A stretch of DNA of 64,000 nt from NCBI GenBank assembly GCA_014871385.1, contig CM026428.1, positions 4,383,384 to 4,447,383 of the forward strand. The letters are read 5' to 3'. Of the stretch, positions 1 to 11,956 are shown piece by piece (within the stretch, counting starts at the first letter, position 1; each line of letters begins with the position of its first letter). Under the pieces are notes generated by a model. It did not search any database. It was not told where the DNA came from and was given only the letters and a program-made list of their open reading frames with translations. A program made the position numbers and the translations under genes. Source of the stretch: Ceratodon purpureus. Lineage: Eukaryota; Streptophyta; Bryopsida; Pseudoditrichales; Ditrichaceae.

Positions 1-780
1 GAGATGTCTCTTTGAGGATCTTGGAGGTCAAGATGATGTCCTTCAAATTTGCGAGGAGGTTATGGTATCATGGGAGATTTTTTGGCATTGAAGATTGAGG
101 CAATGTGTTCATGGGAGCATGGCATAATGAGATTTGAGGGAGGAGGCAGCATTTCCTTTTCTTGGAGTTCACAGAGCATGAGCATTGGTGCTTTGGAAAT
201 GATTGAGCAGGTTTGCAGTTTTGGTGTATTGAAGCATGTCCTTCAAATTTGTACCAAGGGTAGTGATTCCATTGAAGATGTTTCTTAAGATGAAGGCAGT
301 GTTCAATGGAAGCATATTAATATTGGAGGGTACAGTTCCATGGAAGATTTGCAGGTCATGTTTCGGTTTTTCTTCATATGGAGAAATTTTTGTAGTCTAG
401 GATAGTGGTTGTAGGAGAGCAGAGATTGTATTGTTACACAAGTTATACATCCGGGAACATCTTAGATTGTAATGATAGTAGTAATTCTTACAGTAGGACA
501 TGAATCAATCTGTCGGGTCTTGCTCTTTCAGGGAGTGATCCCTTTCATCAGTACTTATTCGAAAGCTGTGTATTTTGTTTAACACAGGCGTATTAATGTT
601 GAATTTTTGTGGACGTGACTCTTTGTGTTTGTAGTGATTAGTATGACCTATTGTTGTGCACAATCCATGATATTTTTAATGTATTATATTTTTCATTTTC
701 TAAGTAAACTTGTCTTGTATTAACCCCTAAAGTTTCTTGGTGTTTTTGAAGCCAAAATTGCCAAAATTAGACCCCTTACT
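1..780. other. No gene recognised; degenerate internal repeat
   Basis: No convincing gene was found. The 17-mer CATGTCCTTCAAATTTG occurs at about 237-253, with a near copy (GATGTCCTTCAAATTTG) at about 35-51, each followed by a similar G-rich stretch. In two different frames this gives short peptides containing VLQIC. It could be the decayed 3' end of a repeat-containing gene lying to the left of the window. No splice sites or known domain support that. Confidence 0.25.
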
Positions 781-1900
781 AATATCAACATAGTGATTTT
801 TTTAATTAGATATCATAGAGATTTTAAAACTATACAATCTATTAACTTTATTTTATAAAAAGGTATATACCAAATTGGAGCACAATTTACCATACAAATT
901 AGGAAATTATAAGTTTCAAAGTCACTATAAAAGTTTTTTTTTGATATTGCTGATGTAATGTACCTAAGTTTTGATGCTCAAGAAGTATACTTTGCAAACA
1001 CATTTGATCTATGGGGGACCATCAATTCTTCTAAGTATGGAAGATCAATTTTTGTTCACCAACTTTGAGCTCTAGACATGCTTAGGAAGGACAAAAATCC
1101 TTGTTTTAGGCCTTTAAGGTGAGCTGAAAATTCCTTACATTCTCGAAATTTAAATCAACCAAAAAGGTAACATAAACATGTTCAATTGGAAATTCAAACA
1201 ATAAATATGTTCATGTCAATGAGGGAAAATACCTCAAAAAGCTTGAATGAAATAAAGAAAATCTTGAATTTTTGCTAATTTTTGAAGTAAAAACAATATA
1301 ATTTTCTATAATTAAAAAGGAACAACTTTAGAGTAGTGGGTCTTATGGATGGACCTCCTACCACGTTTCAAAAACATCATGATATATATTAGCACTGGAT
1401 GAAAATTGAAGGTTGGATGTAAGCTTTTGGTAGATGCATTGGATGAAAATGACCCTTTAGATGGTAGATATTTGGTGGATGAAAAATGTATGAAGACAAC
1501 ATCTATTTACGGAAACATGCAATAGATAAAAAATATTCATTAGATGAAAATTGCTAAAAATGTGCATGGATGAAAAAACATTGGGCCCATTATGTTGCAA
1601 GTGCCTTTCCTTTGAGATTTAGTATTATTACTTTTTGCCCTATTAAATGACAAGCAATTTGGGCAAAAAATGACAGATTGTGATCGTATATTGTTGCCTA
1701 GATTTTAAGAAAATTCTTTTCAAATCAATAACTTTTGAATCATAGCTTCAAATGCTTTGAAAATTTTGCCATTGAAAAGCTATATCTAAAAGCTATGTGT
1801 AATATAAATATTACATAATTTTTTATAAAAAAAAAACTTAAAATAGTGTGCCCAAAAGTGATGCAACTACAATGTAGTTTCAAAGATTTTGGAATTAAAA
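780..1900 (-). repeat. Diverged inverted copy of a dispersed AT-rich repeat
   Basis: Read on the minus strand, this segment is recognisably homologous, in order, to 19400-20430 and to the matching part of array unit 2 (26740-27780). Shared landmarks include the GGGCCCA block (about 1584), the run of GGATGAAAA-type words (1390-1600), ATATGTTCATGTCAATGAG (about 1206) and GCTTTGAAAATTTTGCCATTGAAAAGC (1753-1779). Divergence is much higher than between the array units, so this is an old copy. No open reading frame is conserved. The remainder up to 2760 is AT-rich with no identifiable feature. Confidence 0.7.
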
Positions 1901-3163
1901 ACTCATATAACATTGGAAGTGATGTTTGGTGATAAATATACATATATATCTGATATTTAGAGACTCTTTGGTTGAAGGCCTATTTGTTTTAGTAGGTGGA
2001 TTCTTTTTTCCACGTTTGTCAAATATAATTTTAATACTATAAAAGCTGTTATGCTGAATATTTCAATATATTAAAGAAAAAATATCATTTCAAATACAAT
2101 TTGGAAAAATAAAAGTTTGCATCTGAATTACTTCTAAGAACTTAAAATTTGGAACTATTTACCATCCAAATTTGGGCTCTATCAAAGGTTCTAAATTGTA
2201 CACTTTAATGAGCTTAAAATATTAGTCTTCAAGATCATGATTTTCTACGCTAGAAAAACATAATTCCAAAATAATATTATGAAGAAATCAATGAATTTTT
2301 CGAAGGCCAAATTGTCTAAAGTACAATTTTTATGAATATATTTTTTACAAAATTTATCAATTAAAATATTTAGTATATCAAAAAATAAATTTAAAAAATG
2401 AGTAAGTTTGAAGGTTATAGCTTCACTGTGGTAGTTTCATTCCTCGTTCATCCTGTCTGTTGACTCATTCATGTACTGCAACAGAGTGGCAAGCTATTTC
2501 CCAACAAATCTGGCCTATATTCCGCCCTTGTGAGGCTATGTACACCCCGAACGGTGCACTGCAAAACTACTACCTCTGAAATATCATACCCTCGACTTCC
2601 CACTTTTGTATCTTCATCAACATTGAAGTGAAATAGAAGTTTGAAGTTTGCACTTATTTATCCTTTTGTGACCATGTGACTACTGAGCGGTCACTAAGTG
2701 CATATAGTTCTACCAGAATGGCAGCAATTGACTCATTTATCGAAACTGGATTCTATGCAAAGGGCCCCGGCCCCGTGATACCGGGCGGTTTCACCGCCTG
2801 GTTCTCGAGTTTTTGTTTCACTTTTTCATTTTTAACCTCGGTGGAGAATTGAAGGTGCATGTAGTCCTAATTAAATCCGAACACTTAAAAAGAATTGGAT
2901 TTTTAGTTGCACATACCAATACAATATTCAGTTCACTAATATCACCAGATATTGTAACCCATGTATTTTTGAACAAACTACTTGCTAAAAATAACGTGAA
3001 TTTTCATCCAAGTTTGATGAAAATTTGTCTAATTCAACGAATATACACTAATGGAAACCATGCCCGGAATGATGTTAACTAGAGAATTACGGCAGTAAAT
3101 TAGAAGGGCAGTAAAACTGTAGGGGGCAGTAGAAGTGTTGTTACTAGGGGCAATAAAACTACC

Positions 3164-3329
3164 AGTTCTCACCCTTCATGGAAAAACCAACATGGTTAAA
3201 AATAGAAATTTGGGACCCTATCATCAAAATTGTAGTCTACTCGTAAAACTAAATTTCTGAATGATTTAACAAAAAAAATTCAAAATCCTATTTTTAACGA
3301 GTTTGGTTTTTCCATAGAGTGTGAGAGTT
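3164..3329. mobile_element. Fold-back / MITE-like element
   Basis: Imperfect inverted arms of about 49 bp at 3164-3212 and 3281-3329 both contain ATGGAAAAACCAA and TTAAAAATAG in opposite orientation. They flank a spacer of about 68 bp. The whole segment of about 166 bp could form a hairpin, as in a small non-autonomous DNA element. I could not find a clear target-site duplication, so the superfamily is unknown. Confidence 0.5.
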
Positions 3330-3692
3330 ATTGTTCTAAACAACAGTAACTTTGTCATGGATGAAACTGGTGGATGGATGAGTGCGGCCAGGGTTAGGGC
3401 TGGTGCGGCTAGGGTTATGAAGGTGGCGGCTAGGGTTTGGCAGGGGGTGATGAAGAGGAGGTGCTTAAGAAGGGGGGTGAGAGGCTCATTCTCTCTCTCT
3501 CTTTTTCTTGGTTGTGAGCTTTTAAGCATATGTAGGTGTGTGGGCAGAGTTAGAAGTTAGAGGTTAGGATGTGTGTTAGGAGATATTGTTTGGGTTATGA
3601 TTTCTACGGAGCCTGAAGAGTACAGGCAGGATTGTTAGCAAGAAGCACTGAGTTGTAGAGCCTTGAAGCATTGAATGGAAAAGTTATTACAG
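3330..3692 (+). other. Telo-box-rich segment, possible 5' region of a degraded gene
   Basis: The plus strand carries several copies of TAGGGTT or AGGGTT between 3391 and 3439, followed by a CT-rich run at about 3490-3510. Telo-box and CT-rich motifs are typical of plant promoters and 5' untranslated regions. No coding sequence follows that I can identify: a 79-codon frame at 3321-3560 has no similarity I recognise and is antisense to another open frame. Confidence 0.25.
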
Positions 3693-3842
3693 CCTCTTTG
3701 TGTATGCACTGATGAAAGAGGGTGAGGGTTAGAGAAGGTGGGTTGAGTGAGTATTATGGAGGCTTTGTGTGTGCACTGATAAATGAGGTGATAAATGAGG
3801 GTGAGGGTTAGAGAAGGTGGATTGAGTGAGAATTATGGAGGC
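3693..3842. repeat. Tandem duplication of about 75-80 bp
   Basis: Two adjacent copies share GAGGGTGAGGGTTAGAGAAGGTGG, TTGAGTGAG and ATTATGGAGGCT. The second copy also has a short internal duplication of GATAAATGAGG. This is non-coding minisatellite-like sequence. Confidence 0.7.
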
Positions 3843-5865
3843 TGAGTTACTAAGTAGCCCTGGGCAGGGACTTCAGTTGTTATAGTGCAAGAGTAGCAGG
3901 TTCTAGAAAGGAAAGAAACTAGGACAAAATCAGGTAGTACTCAAATTTTTGTGGGTTTAACAGTATTTAGTTGAATAGGATAGGATTTAATGGAGTAAGA
4001 AAATATCTCTTTAACAAATGACTAAAACTGGTGACCATGAACCTGACCTGTTTGACCAAATTTTGGAAAATATGGTTAAAAAGATTCAGATTCATGGTTT
4101 CCAGTTTTGATCATTGCATGCATGGTTTCCACTAGTAACATTTGTAAGAATCATGCATCCTCAATATATGGTGGTTTTAGTATAGTAGGAGCCCTTTGTC
4201 TTGGAAAGAGGAAAATAATGAATTCATTACATTCATTGTTTTAGAATCCATGTAGCATCAAATAATGATGCAATAAAAGAAGATTGTTGAGGTGGCTCTG
4301 TTTAATGATTCATTGCAATTGTTATTTGGTTATAATTCATTTTCTACCTTTAGAATTATTTTGTCTTAGAAGGGAATTTTGAGATTTTGGACAGCCTCTT
4401 ACAATGTCGATTTCATCATGAATTCCTAAAAATATCATGGTGATGTGAGAAGGTAGTTGCTTAATAGAAGATTGATTTTTTTTCTTCTAAGGAACTTTAA
4501 GAATTATTTTATGCTATCTACTTTTGTTTTTCTTAATGTTAGTATTCTTAAAAGAAAATTATCCTTCTTTATTATAGGGAATAAACTTTGCTTGTTTGTG
4601 ATATTATTAAAAAATCCTTACCAGTGAAATATTATTTCACTCAAATAGATGACAACGTAAATTTGTCACATTTTTTTTTTTACCATGTCCAGGAAGATGG
4701 CAAAGATTTGAGGCCTTTTAGATAAAATAGTTTCAATATGCCAAAGATTTCTTTTAGACAAGCATGATAATCATTCAATGTATTAAAAAAAGAAAATGCA
4801 ACAAAAGGGCGTGGGAAAAAAATTGGCAAGAATTTATGGGATTGCCAAACATTGAGATAAATCAACATTGAACAATAAAATTTCTTTTCTTGAGCGGATA
4901 TTTTAATTCCGTAAAGCTGAATAAAAGTCACAATATTCCACGAGCCACAATATTCATGGAAGGTATTAAAAGTTTTTATTTTCTATAAATAATGTAGTTA
5001 AAAAAAATTTGAATTGAAAATAATTTGTCTTATTTTCATTATTCAAATCATTTTTAATTTTGAAATGGCTCTAAATATTATAACATGAAGAAATTTTAAA
5101 ATTTGTAAATGGTATTCAAAAGCATATAAGTGATGACATTTGAAAGCAAATAAAATAGAGCACAATTCATTATAACCCATATTTGTTGTAATATATATAA
5201 TGGAGCAAATAATAAATTTCTCTTGAAACCAAACATTCAATTTTTTACTACTCTAATTCCATCAGGTACAAATTCCATGTCTCTCTTTGTTTAAGGATTT
5301 ATGAAGGTGAGCTACTCTCAAATCCAACGCATTCTATTGTTGGAGTTTGAGCAAATAGTTCTTGATCTCAAATTGTTATAGCATCCAAATTTTGGACATT
5401 TCACTTTGAAGAGCCATGTATTTTTCATCTAGAGTTCAATTTAAATGAGTTTTCTTGGCTTCAAATTTGATTTAATTTTTGAGTCTAATGTATGTGGTAA
5501 TAATCTCATCTCCAAAAAAAGAAATGCTCTCAAGCTTTAGCAAGTATTTGAATTTTTAATAAAAAACTTAATTTAGAAAAAGAAACCCTGAATGATGTTG
5601 TTCAATTCAACAAATGTTACTAACCTTCTAGCTTTAATTAAACTGATAAAAATTGGTCCAAAAAATTTATAATAGATATAGCATATATATCACATCTAGG
5701 TTGAATCAAATAACCTCTATCCTCTAAAATTGAATTTAATTCACAATGATGAATTAAAATGATACCAAAGCCATATGAGAATGCGGCCCATTGAAACAAC
5801 ATAAGTTACAATGAATTCAAAATGACATAGAATACCATTTAACGTTTCCTTGACCTCATTTTCAC
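3843..5865. other. AT-rich intergenic sequence
   Basis: Long AT-rich DNA with stop codons in all frames. I see no gene, RNA gene or clear transposon ends. It is compositionally similar to the spacers of the tandem array. Confidence 0.5.
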
Positions 5866-5955
5866 ATCATTCCAATTTTTATCATCTTCATACCATTCTA
5901 ACTTTTATCATCTTCATACCATTCTAACTTTTATCATCTTATTCATATCATTCTA
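5866..5955. repeat. Minisatellite, 26-bp unit, about 3.5 copies
   Basis: The unit CATACCATTCTAACTTTTATCATCTT occurs twice perfectly, preceded by a variant copy (CATCATTCCAATTTTTATCATCTT) and followed by a partial copy. It is non-coding. Confidence 0.85.
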
Positions 5956-6107
5956 GCCCGTAATATTTTGATATTATTTAGAGGTCATTCTAACATCATA
6001 TTTTGATGCCATATTTACATAAATTCAACAATGATGTTTTAACTCGATGTCATCCAGCTGACATCAAACTCACAAGTCACTCAGATGACATCAAACTAGC
6101 TAACTCA

Positions 6108-6372
6108 GAGCATCCCCAGTAAGGCCTGAACCGTAAACCTGTAAACAGAAAGATGTAGAAAGACGTGAATTGCGATTTATGCCAAGCCTGTATTCGAGCT
6201 TGTAAGCCTGTAATTTACATATCGAAACCTGATTTTGGAAGGTTTTTTGGGGCAAACCTGTATATCTGTAAACGGTTTTGGAATGTTTTGCTTTGGAAAG
6301 GCACGCAGGTTTGGGAGAACGATGTTCTCATGATTACAGGCTTACAGGTTTACAGTACTACTGGGGATGCTC
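6108..6372. mobile_element. PIF/Harbinger-like MITE (265 bp) upstream of transketolase
   Basis: The element begins GAGCATCCCCAGTA and ends with the exact reverse complement, TACTGGGGATGCTC. It is flanked on both sides by TCA (6105-6107 and 6373-6375), a 3-bp target-site duplication. The inverted ends extend imperfectly inward with repeated CCTGTAAAC or TTACAGG words. A 3-bp duplication of TNA form is usual for PIF/Harbinger elements, hence the tentative assignment. It encodes nothing, and lies about 490 bp upstream of the transketolase start codon, possibly in its promoter. The clean ends suggest a fairly recent insertion. Confidence 0.8.
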
Positions 6373-6857
6373 TCATCTCCGAGTTTCCTGATGTTTCACC
6401 CTTCAATTGAACTCGGAGAAAGAACTCCCCAAATATCAACCCACCAACCAACTCAACATGCAAAGAGGTTATTGCATCTGCACCTTCTTCCAGCTCCCAA
6501 ACCCAAACAACAGCTCCCAACACTCTCCCACACCAACGCTCGCCACGTCGTATACCAATTCCAATTGGCAGCCACCTGGCACCCAGCCCCCTCAAAACTC
6601 ACACCTTTCCCTCTCCAAAACCCGAAACCAAAACCATAACCAAAACCATAACCATCTCACTGCAATCGACCACCGAACTCCCCCACACCTTGTGCAAATC
6701 CCTTGTGTACAGTCCAGACCACAACTCAATCATCTAGAAAACTAGAACCAAGTTAGCCCATTCCATCGATCATAGTTTTCTAGCTAGTTTGCACTGTGAA
6801 TATCACAACTTAGCCAGTCTGATCGATATCTGTGTCTAGATTTCTAGTTTTGTGACC

Positions 6858-9800
6858 ATGGAGGTGGGAAGAGCTGCCGCGATGGCGACGGCAGGGAGTC
6901 AGATCACGCTGCCTGGTGGCCCAGCGTCGGCTCAGTGTTCGGCGGTTTCTCGAGGATCTCTCCCTGCTTTGTCGAAGGTACTGTGGATTCTAGTTTCTAG
7001 CCATTTTGCTGTGAGTGTGAAGATTGGAGTGTACTCTTGGTTTTGGTTGAGTAGTGGGATGGGTGTTTGGGAAGGAGGGGTCTTGTGTCTAGAAAAGGAG
7101 AATTTGTTGATACTCTTTGAGATGGAGCCGTGGTTTTGAAGCGAGGGTGAAGTCAATGCTAGGGTGGGCTTAAGTGACCGGTTGCTTCAGAAATGGGATT
7201 CTTTACTTGTGGGCGGGTTTTGAGATGTATGGGGTTTTTTTGTTTGTGACCTGGGAGTTGAGTGTGTAGAATTTTTACGCCAACATGGGTCGTCACTCAA
7301 GGTGAAAAAGGTTAGGTGGTTTAGAGTGTTGTACAAGATAATTGAATCGGAGTTCTTTGTGGAGCATGTAATGGTGGTAAATTTACTAGGGTCTGGTATA
7401 GGGAAGTATATTTTCTTCGTGTCGAGGTATTGCGGTGAGTTGTTGAGATTTTTCAGAGTAACTCTATCTACTGGGTCATATGTATGTACATGCTCCGAGT
7501 TTCCATCAACGGGTGAAAGTAAAGACGTGAGAAGCAGTATATTTTTGTTAGCGTAACCTTGTAGTTGTTGATTCTGCTGATCGAGTTTCGTTTTTGCCGC
7601 ATTTTAGTTATCAGGGAAATCCAGAATTGATGTAACGTATGTGTAGGAGTAGAAGTTATGATTTGAGGGATGGAAATCTCATTCTGTCTATAACCTTTTT
7701 GTGCAGGGAGTTCAAACACCAAAGTTAAGTGGAAACTGGAAAGGTGATAGATCAAAGCTTGAAGGCGCAAAGGCTTCTTCCAGCTTCCTTCGACGAGCCA
7801 AGATGGCGCAGAGTGTGCGGGCTGACTCGCAGTCACTTAAAGATGAGCAAGTGCAGACAGGGCGACCAGGGTCCCAGAATGGGCAGAGTGTGCCATCGCA
7901 AATGGTAAATGGCAACGGAAGGTCGAAGGAAGACTCCTCAAAAGCATGGAAAGAGGAGATTACTCGAATGGTATGCAAATTATTCACATAATCATTGAAT
8001 GCACAATAATTTTAAATTGCCAGTATACTACGCAAAATCATGCTAATCTCTGACAAAGTTTTGGGTCATGGCAGCTGGGAGGAAAAGAAGGGAACTGGAG
8101 CGATTCCCAATGGTTGCAGGCTCAGATTGACAAGCGCTGTGTGGACAATATGAGGATGCTCGTTGTGGATTCGGTGAACACAGCCAAGGCAGGGCACCCG
8201 GGTTTACCTCTGGGCATGGCAGAAGTGGGGTACGTGCTGTGGCGTCATACCATGAAGTATAATCCCAAGAATCCCAACTGGTTTAACCGTGACCGATTCG
8301 TGCTCAGTGCCGGCCATGGATGTCTCCTACAGTACATTACGTTGCATCTCTCTGGCTACGATTCTGTACAGGTAATCAATCACCACTTCCTTAAGACCTG
8401 AACAAAAAATAACCTCCTCATAAAGGCAACACTACAGGATTAATTTCAATAGGGAGGTCCAGAAAGGCAAGAGACGATTCTCATGAATATCTGGGTCGAT
8501 GCAGATAGAAGACTTGAAGCAACTCTGTCAGATTGGCAGTCGCACTCCCGGCCATCCTGAGAATGTTACCACTGACGGCATCGAGGTCACCACTGGTATG
8601 TTTGTGGTAACCTAAATTTCACAGTTTAATTAAAAATAACCAGGCACTCGGTTGTACTTTTCCAGTTTGAAATCTGAATATCGAAGTTGTGCTGTTTGCA
8701 TGTATCTCTCCAGAATTTGGTTTGACAGTCGAAAACCATATGTGCAGGTCCTTTGGGACAAGGAGTAGCAAATGCAGTTGGATTAGCTTTGGCAGAGAAG
8801 CATCTGGCTGCTCGCTTCAACAAGGATGACGCTGTCATTGTAGATCATCGCACGTGTGTTCCTCTTACGCCATTCCTTCATTCACTTGTTTGTTGTTCAA
8901 TTTATGATTCCTGCATTCCGAGGAAGTAGATTAGTTCTTCTGGAAAGCAATAGACTTGAGATGAAAGGGTGAGGATGCAGTACCAACTCAGGAGTTTTGG
9001 TGTTTCAGATTCTGCATCATGGGCGATGGGTGTGCGATGGAGGGAATTGCAAATGAGGCCGCGTCGCTCGCAGGGAATATGAAACTTAACAAACTTACGG
9101 TCATTTATGATGACAACCATAACACCATCGATGGACCCACATCTTTGACATTTTCGGAGGATGTTGGGAAGAGGTTCGAGGCCCTTGGCTGGAACCGCAT
9201 CGTAATTGACGACATCTATCATGACATCAGTTCTTTCAAGAACGCCGTCTTAACCGAGGCAGCTAAGAGTGACAAGCCGACGTTCATTCAAGTAAGTCAC
9301 TTTGCCAATGATTCCCAGTCTATTGATCTGCCAAAGTGGATCAGTGTTTCTCATTTGAAGCACATATTCATATCAGAGACTTAATTTTATCGCTCGGTTT
9401 TTCTTACTCTGCAGCATTTTTACATCTTGTGAGCAGGTTAAATCACGCATTGGTAGGGAGTCGGTGAAGGAGGACACCGCTAAAGCTCACCATGGCACAT
9501 TTGATGAAGAGGATGTGAAGCACATGCACAAGAACCTTCACTGGGAGGACCGTGAGCCATTCTACGTCATCCCCCAGGTTTACGAGTAAGCTCAAACGAG
9601 AAAACTCACAGTTCTTTTAATGCCCGTATCATATTGTTCCGTTCTCAAGGTGCAAAGCTGTGATTATTTACCAGGCCTCAAACTTTGTTTCATGTTTTGT
9701 CTTTCTTCCAGGGAGTTCACAAATCATGCAAACCATGGCGTGGCTGAGGAGGAAGAGTGGAACAAATCTCTGGAAGATTACTCGAGGAAGTATCCTAATG

Positions 9801-10971
9801 AAGCTCGCGAGTTCAAGCAACTCATTAGCGGGCAACTCCCCGACAATTGGGAGGAAGCACTTCCTGTAAGATCTCTAAACAACTCGCACTGGACAATCTT
9901 TTGACAGTGGAATGACCAGCATCAGAGTCTAGAATCTATTCTTGTACCTTTTGTTTTGAATGCTCACTGAAGGTTTGCATCGTGGTGTTGCTGCAGCAAT
10001 TCAGTGCGGATGAGAAAATAGACGCAACAAGGGGCTACTCAGAGAAATGCTTGAACGCTGTATCGAAGGTTTTGCCTGGTCTAATAGGCGGAAGTGCCGA
10101 CCTCGCAAGCTCCAACAAAGTCTACATGAGCGACTTCCCAGATTTCTCCCCCGACACACCCGAGGGTCGCAACGTGCGGTACGGGATTCGTGAGCACGCC
10201 ATGGCCGGTATCTCCAACGGGATTGCTCTTCACAATTCGGGCCTCATCCCCATCGCTGCCACTTTCCTCATCTTCAGCGACTACATGAAAAACGCAATGC
10301 GTCTGTCGGCCTTGAGTGAAGCTGGCGTGATCTACATCCTGACCCATGACTCCATCGGCCTTGGCGAAGACGGACCCACACACCAGCCTGTGGAGCAGCT
10401 CGTGGGCTTGAGGGCTATCCCTGGCATGTACGTGTTGCGACCTGCCGATGCTAACGAAGTAGTCGGGGCATACAAAGTGGCCATCTCTCGGCGACATGAA
10501 CCCACAGTCCTGTCCCTCTCACGTCAAAAAGTATCAGCAAACATAGCCGGCTCTTCACCCGAGGGCGTGCTCAAGGGAGGCTACGTTGTGAGCGACAACA
10601 CTGACTCGAATGGACTTCCGGAGCTTATCCTCATCGGAACAGGCACCGAGCTCGCCCTGTGCGAGGCAGCTGCTGAAAATCTTCGTCATGACGGGAAGAA
10701 GGTCCGCGTTGTGTCCCTTGTATGCTGGCAGCTGTTCGATCAGCAATCAGAGGAGTACCGGGAGAAGATCCTGCCCTCGAAGGTAGAGAAGCGGATCAGT
10801 GTTGAAGCTGGATCACCTCTCGGATGGCGTGAGTATGTCGGCTCCAAGGGGAAGGTGTTGGCTGTCTACACTTTCGGTTGCAGTGGTGCGTACACGGAGG
10901 TCTTTAAGAAATATGGCTTCACAGCTGAGAACATCACCAAGGTCGCTCAGGAGCTCCTCGCCGAAGCATAG
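6858..10971 (+). CDS. TKT: Transketolase, divergent, probably plastid-targeted (9 exons)
   Basis: Transketolase transfers two-carbon ketol units between sugar phosphates in the Calvin and pentose phosphate pathways, using thiamine diphosphate. Inferred exons: 6858-6977, 7707-7970, 8075-8371, 8505-8595, 8748-8853, 9009-9291, 9437-9585, 9712-9865 and 9997-10971. All have GT-AG boundaries and the phases close to 812 codons. Residues 1-128 are a Ser/Ala/Arg-rich leader, longer than usual transit peptides. The catalytic part has GHPG (168-171), SAGHG, TPGHPE, the diphosphate-binding GDG (298-300) with N329, SADLASSN, the catalytic Glu in REH (E554) and the signature [11 protein letters not shown] (609-619). 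Compared with ordinary plant transketolase as I know it, the region before the HHG motif is divergent ([10 protein letters not shown] where IGYGSPN is usual), and so are several helices. All expected catalytic residues remain, so it is probably an active paralogue. The start is the first in-frame ATG, with good context. Plastid location is inferred from the leader. Confidence 0.92.
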
Positions 10972-11572
10972 AATTTTACTGTCTGTGCAGAATGCATAAT
11001 TAACTCTTGTAAAATTTCTGTAAATGAGTTCTCCTCATGGTTGATCGGGTAGCGAACGCCTTTCGTAGCAGTGTTTTGTAGAGAGCTCAAGGGAGCACAC
11101 TTTGAATTCGGCTCTTATTTGTACGCCATTGAGACTTGAAGTTTAATAGAAATTAATACAACTTCCAATCGCTCAGGAGTAGCAACGACTACATCGTATG
11201 TTTGTGTTAATGTTGTTATAAGGATTCTGGAGTTTCCTTTTGAATCGATGGACTTGATTCCTCCAGACAAAATTGAACAGAACAGATAGTATTGTAACAG
11301 GAAGTGCAAGGGTGCCTAGAGTATGAGGGTACACTCTGCAATGCTTAAACATGCTTTCAAAGAGGAATCTGCCCAAAAATCTATAATTCAGTGATTTGAT
11401 GAAGAACAAAAACCAGCTCGACTCCGTCAGTTTTGTTTCTAAACCGCATCCTTGCTAGGTCAGAAAATCATATCCTACGAGTAATGAATTTGAACTATTG
11501 TGGAACAGAACATCAAATATTGCCTTGCGAGAATAAGACACCAACGTAGCTAATTTTGTGAATACTGATTCA
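10972..11572. other. Transketolase 3' UTR and convergent intergenic region
   Basis: This stretch follows the transketolase stop and precedes, tail to tail, the kinase-like gene on the minus strand. Only short frames without recognisable similarity are present. Confidence 0.5.
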
Positions 11573-11956
11573 TCATTTACGTACATACAAACAGTATTTA
11601 GCATTGGCTCCATCACCTGCACCACTTTTAAACTTACATAAATCACATGCTTGAAACTTGTCGTCGTGAAACTTAGGGTTGACTAGTTTCTTGACGCATC
11701 TGCTGTGCCGGAAACTCGGTACCTTTTCCATCCTTACTTTGATTTCAAGTAGGTAAGCAGCCCACTCTTTCTTTCTTCGTTCAATTTCTGCTTCCGTTGC
11801 GCTCGCCTCGTCCGTATACGAATCCTCCTCATGGCAATTATCTTTATTTATAGTGTCAATGATTTTTTCCATCAGCTTACTGATTTGGCCCAACTCAACG
11901 ATGTACGCAGAAATTCTAGCAAAAACTCCTCTCTTCCACAAAATAGTGCTATGTAA
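11573..11956 (-). pseudogene. C-terminal extension of the kinase gene beyond an in-frame TAG
   Basis: An open frame of about 127 codons lies directly downstream of, and in the same frame as, the kinase gene, separated from it only by one TAG (11957-11959). It starts LHSTILWKRG, contains an acidic/basic helical stretch around EIERRKKEW and ends with a Cys-containing segment (CDLCKF) and KYCLYVRK before a stop. The continuous frame and protein-like composition suggest it was, or is in other alleles, the C-terminal domain of the kinase. The alternative is that the TAG is the genuine end and this is 3' UTR. I do not recognise the domain. Confidence 0.5.

Noticed and set aside
2761-2830. tRNA or tRNA-like gene at the GC-rich hairpin
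   Set aside because: No cloverleaf, and no proper A and B box pair, can be made from the sequence.
10081-10497. 138-codon minus frame inside transketolase exon 9
   Set aside because: Shadow of the GC-rich coding exon on the opposite strand.
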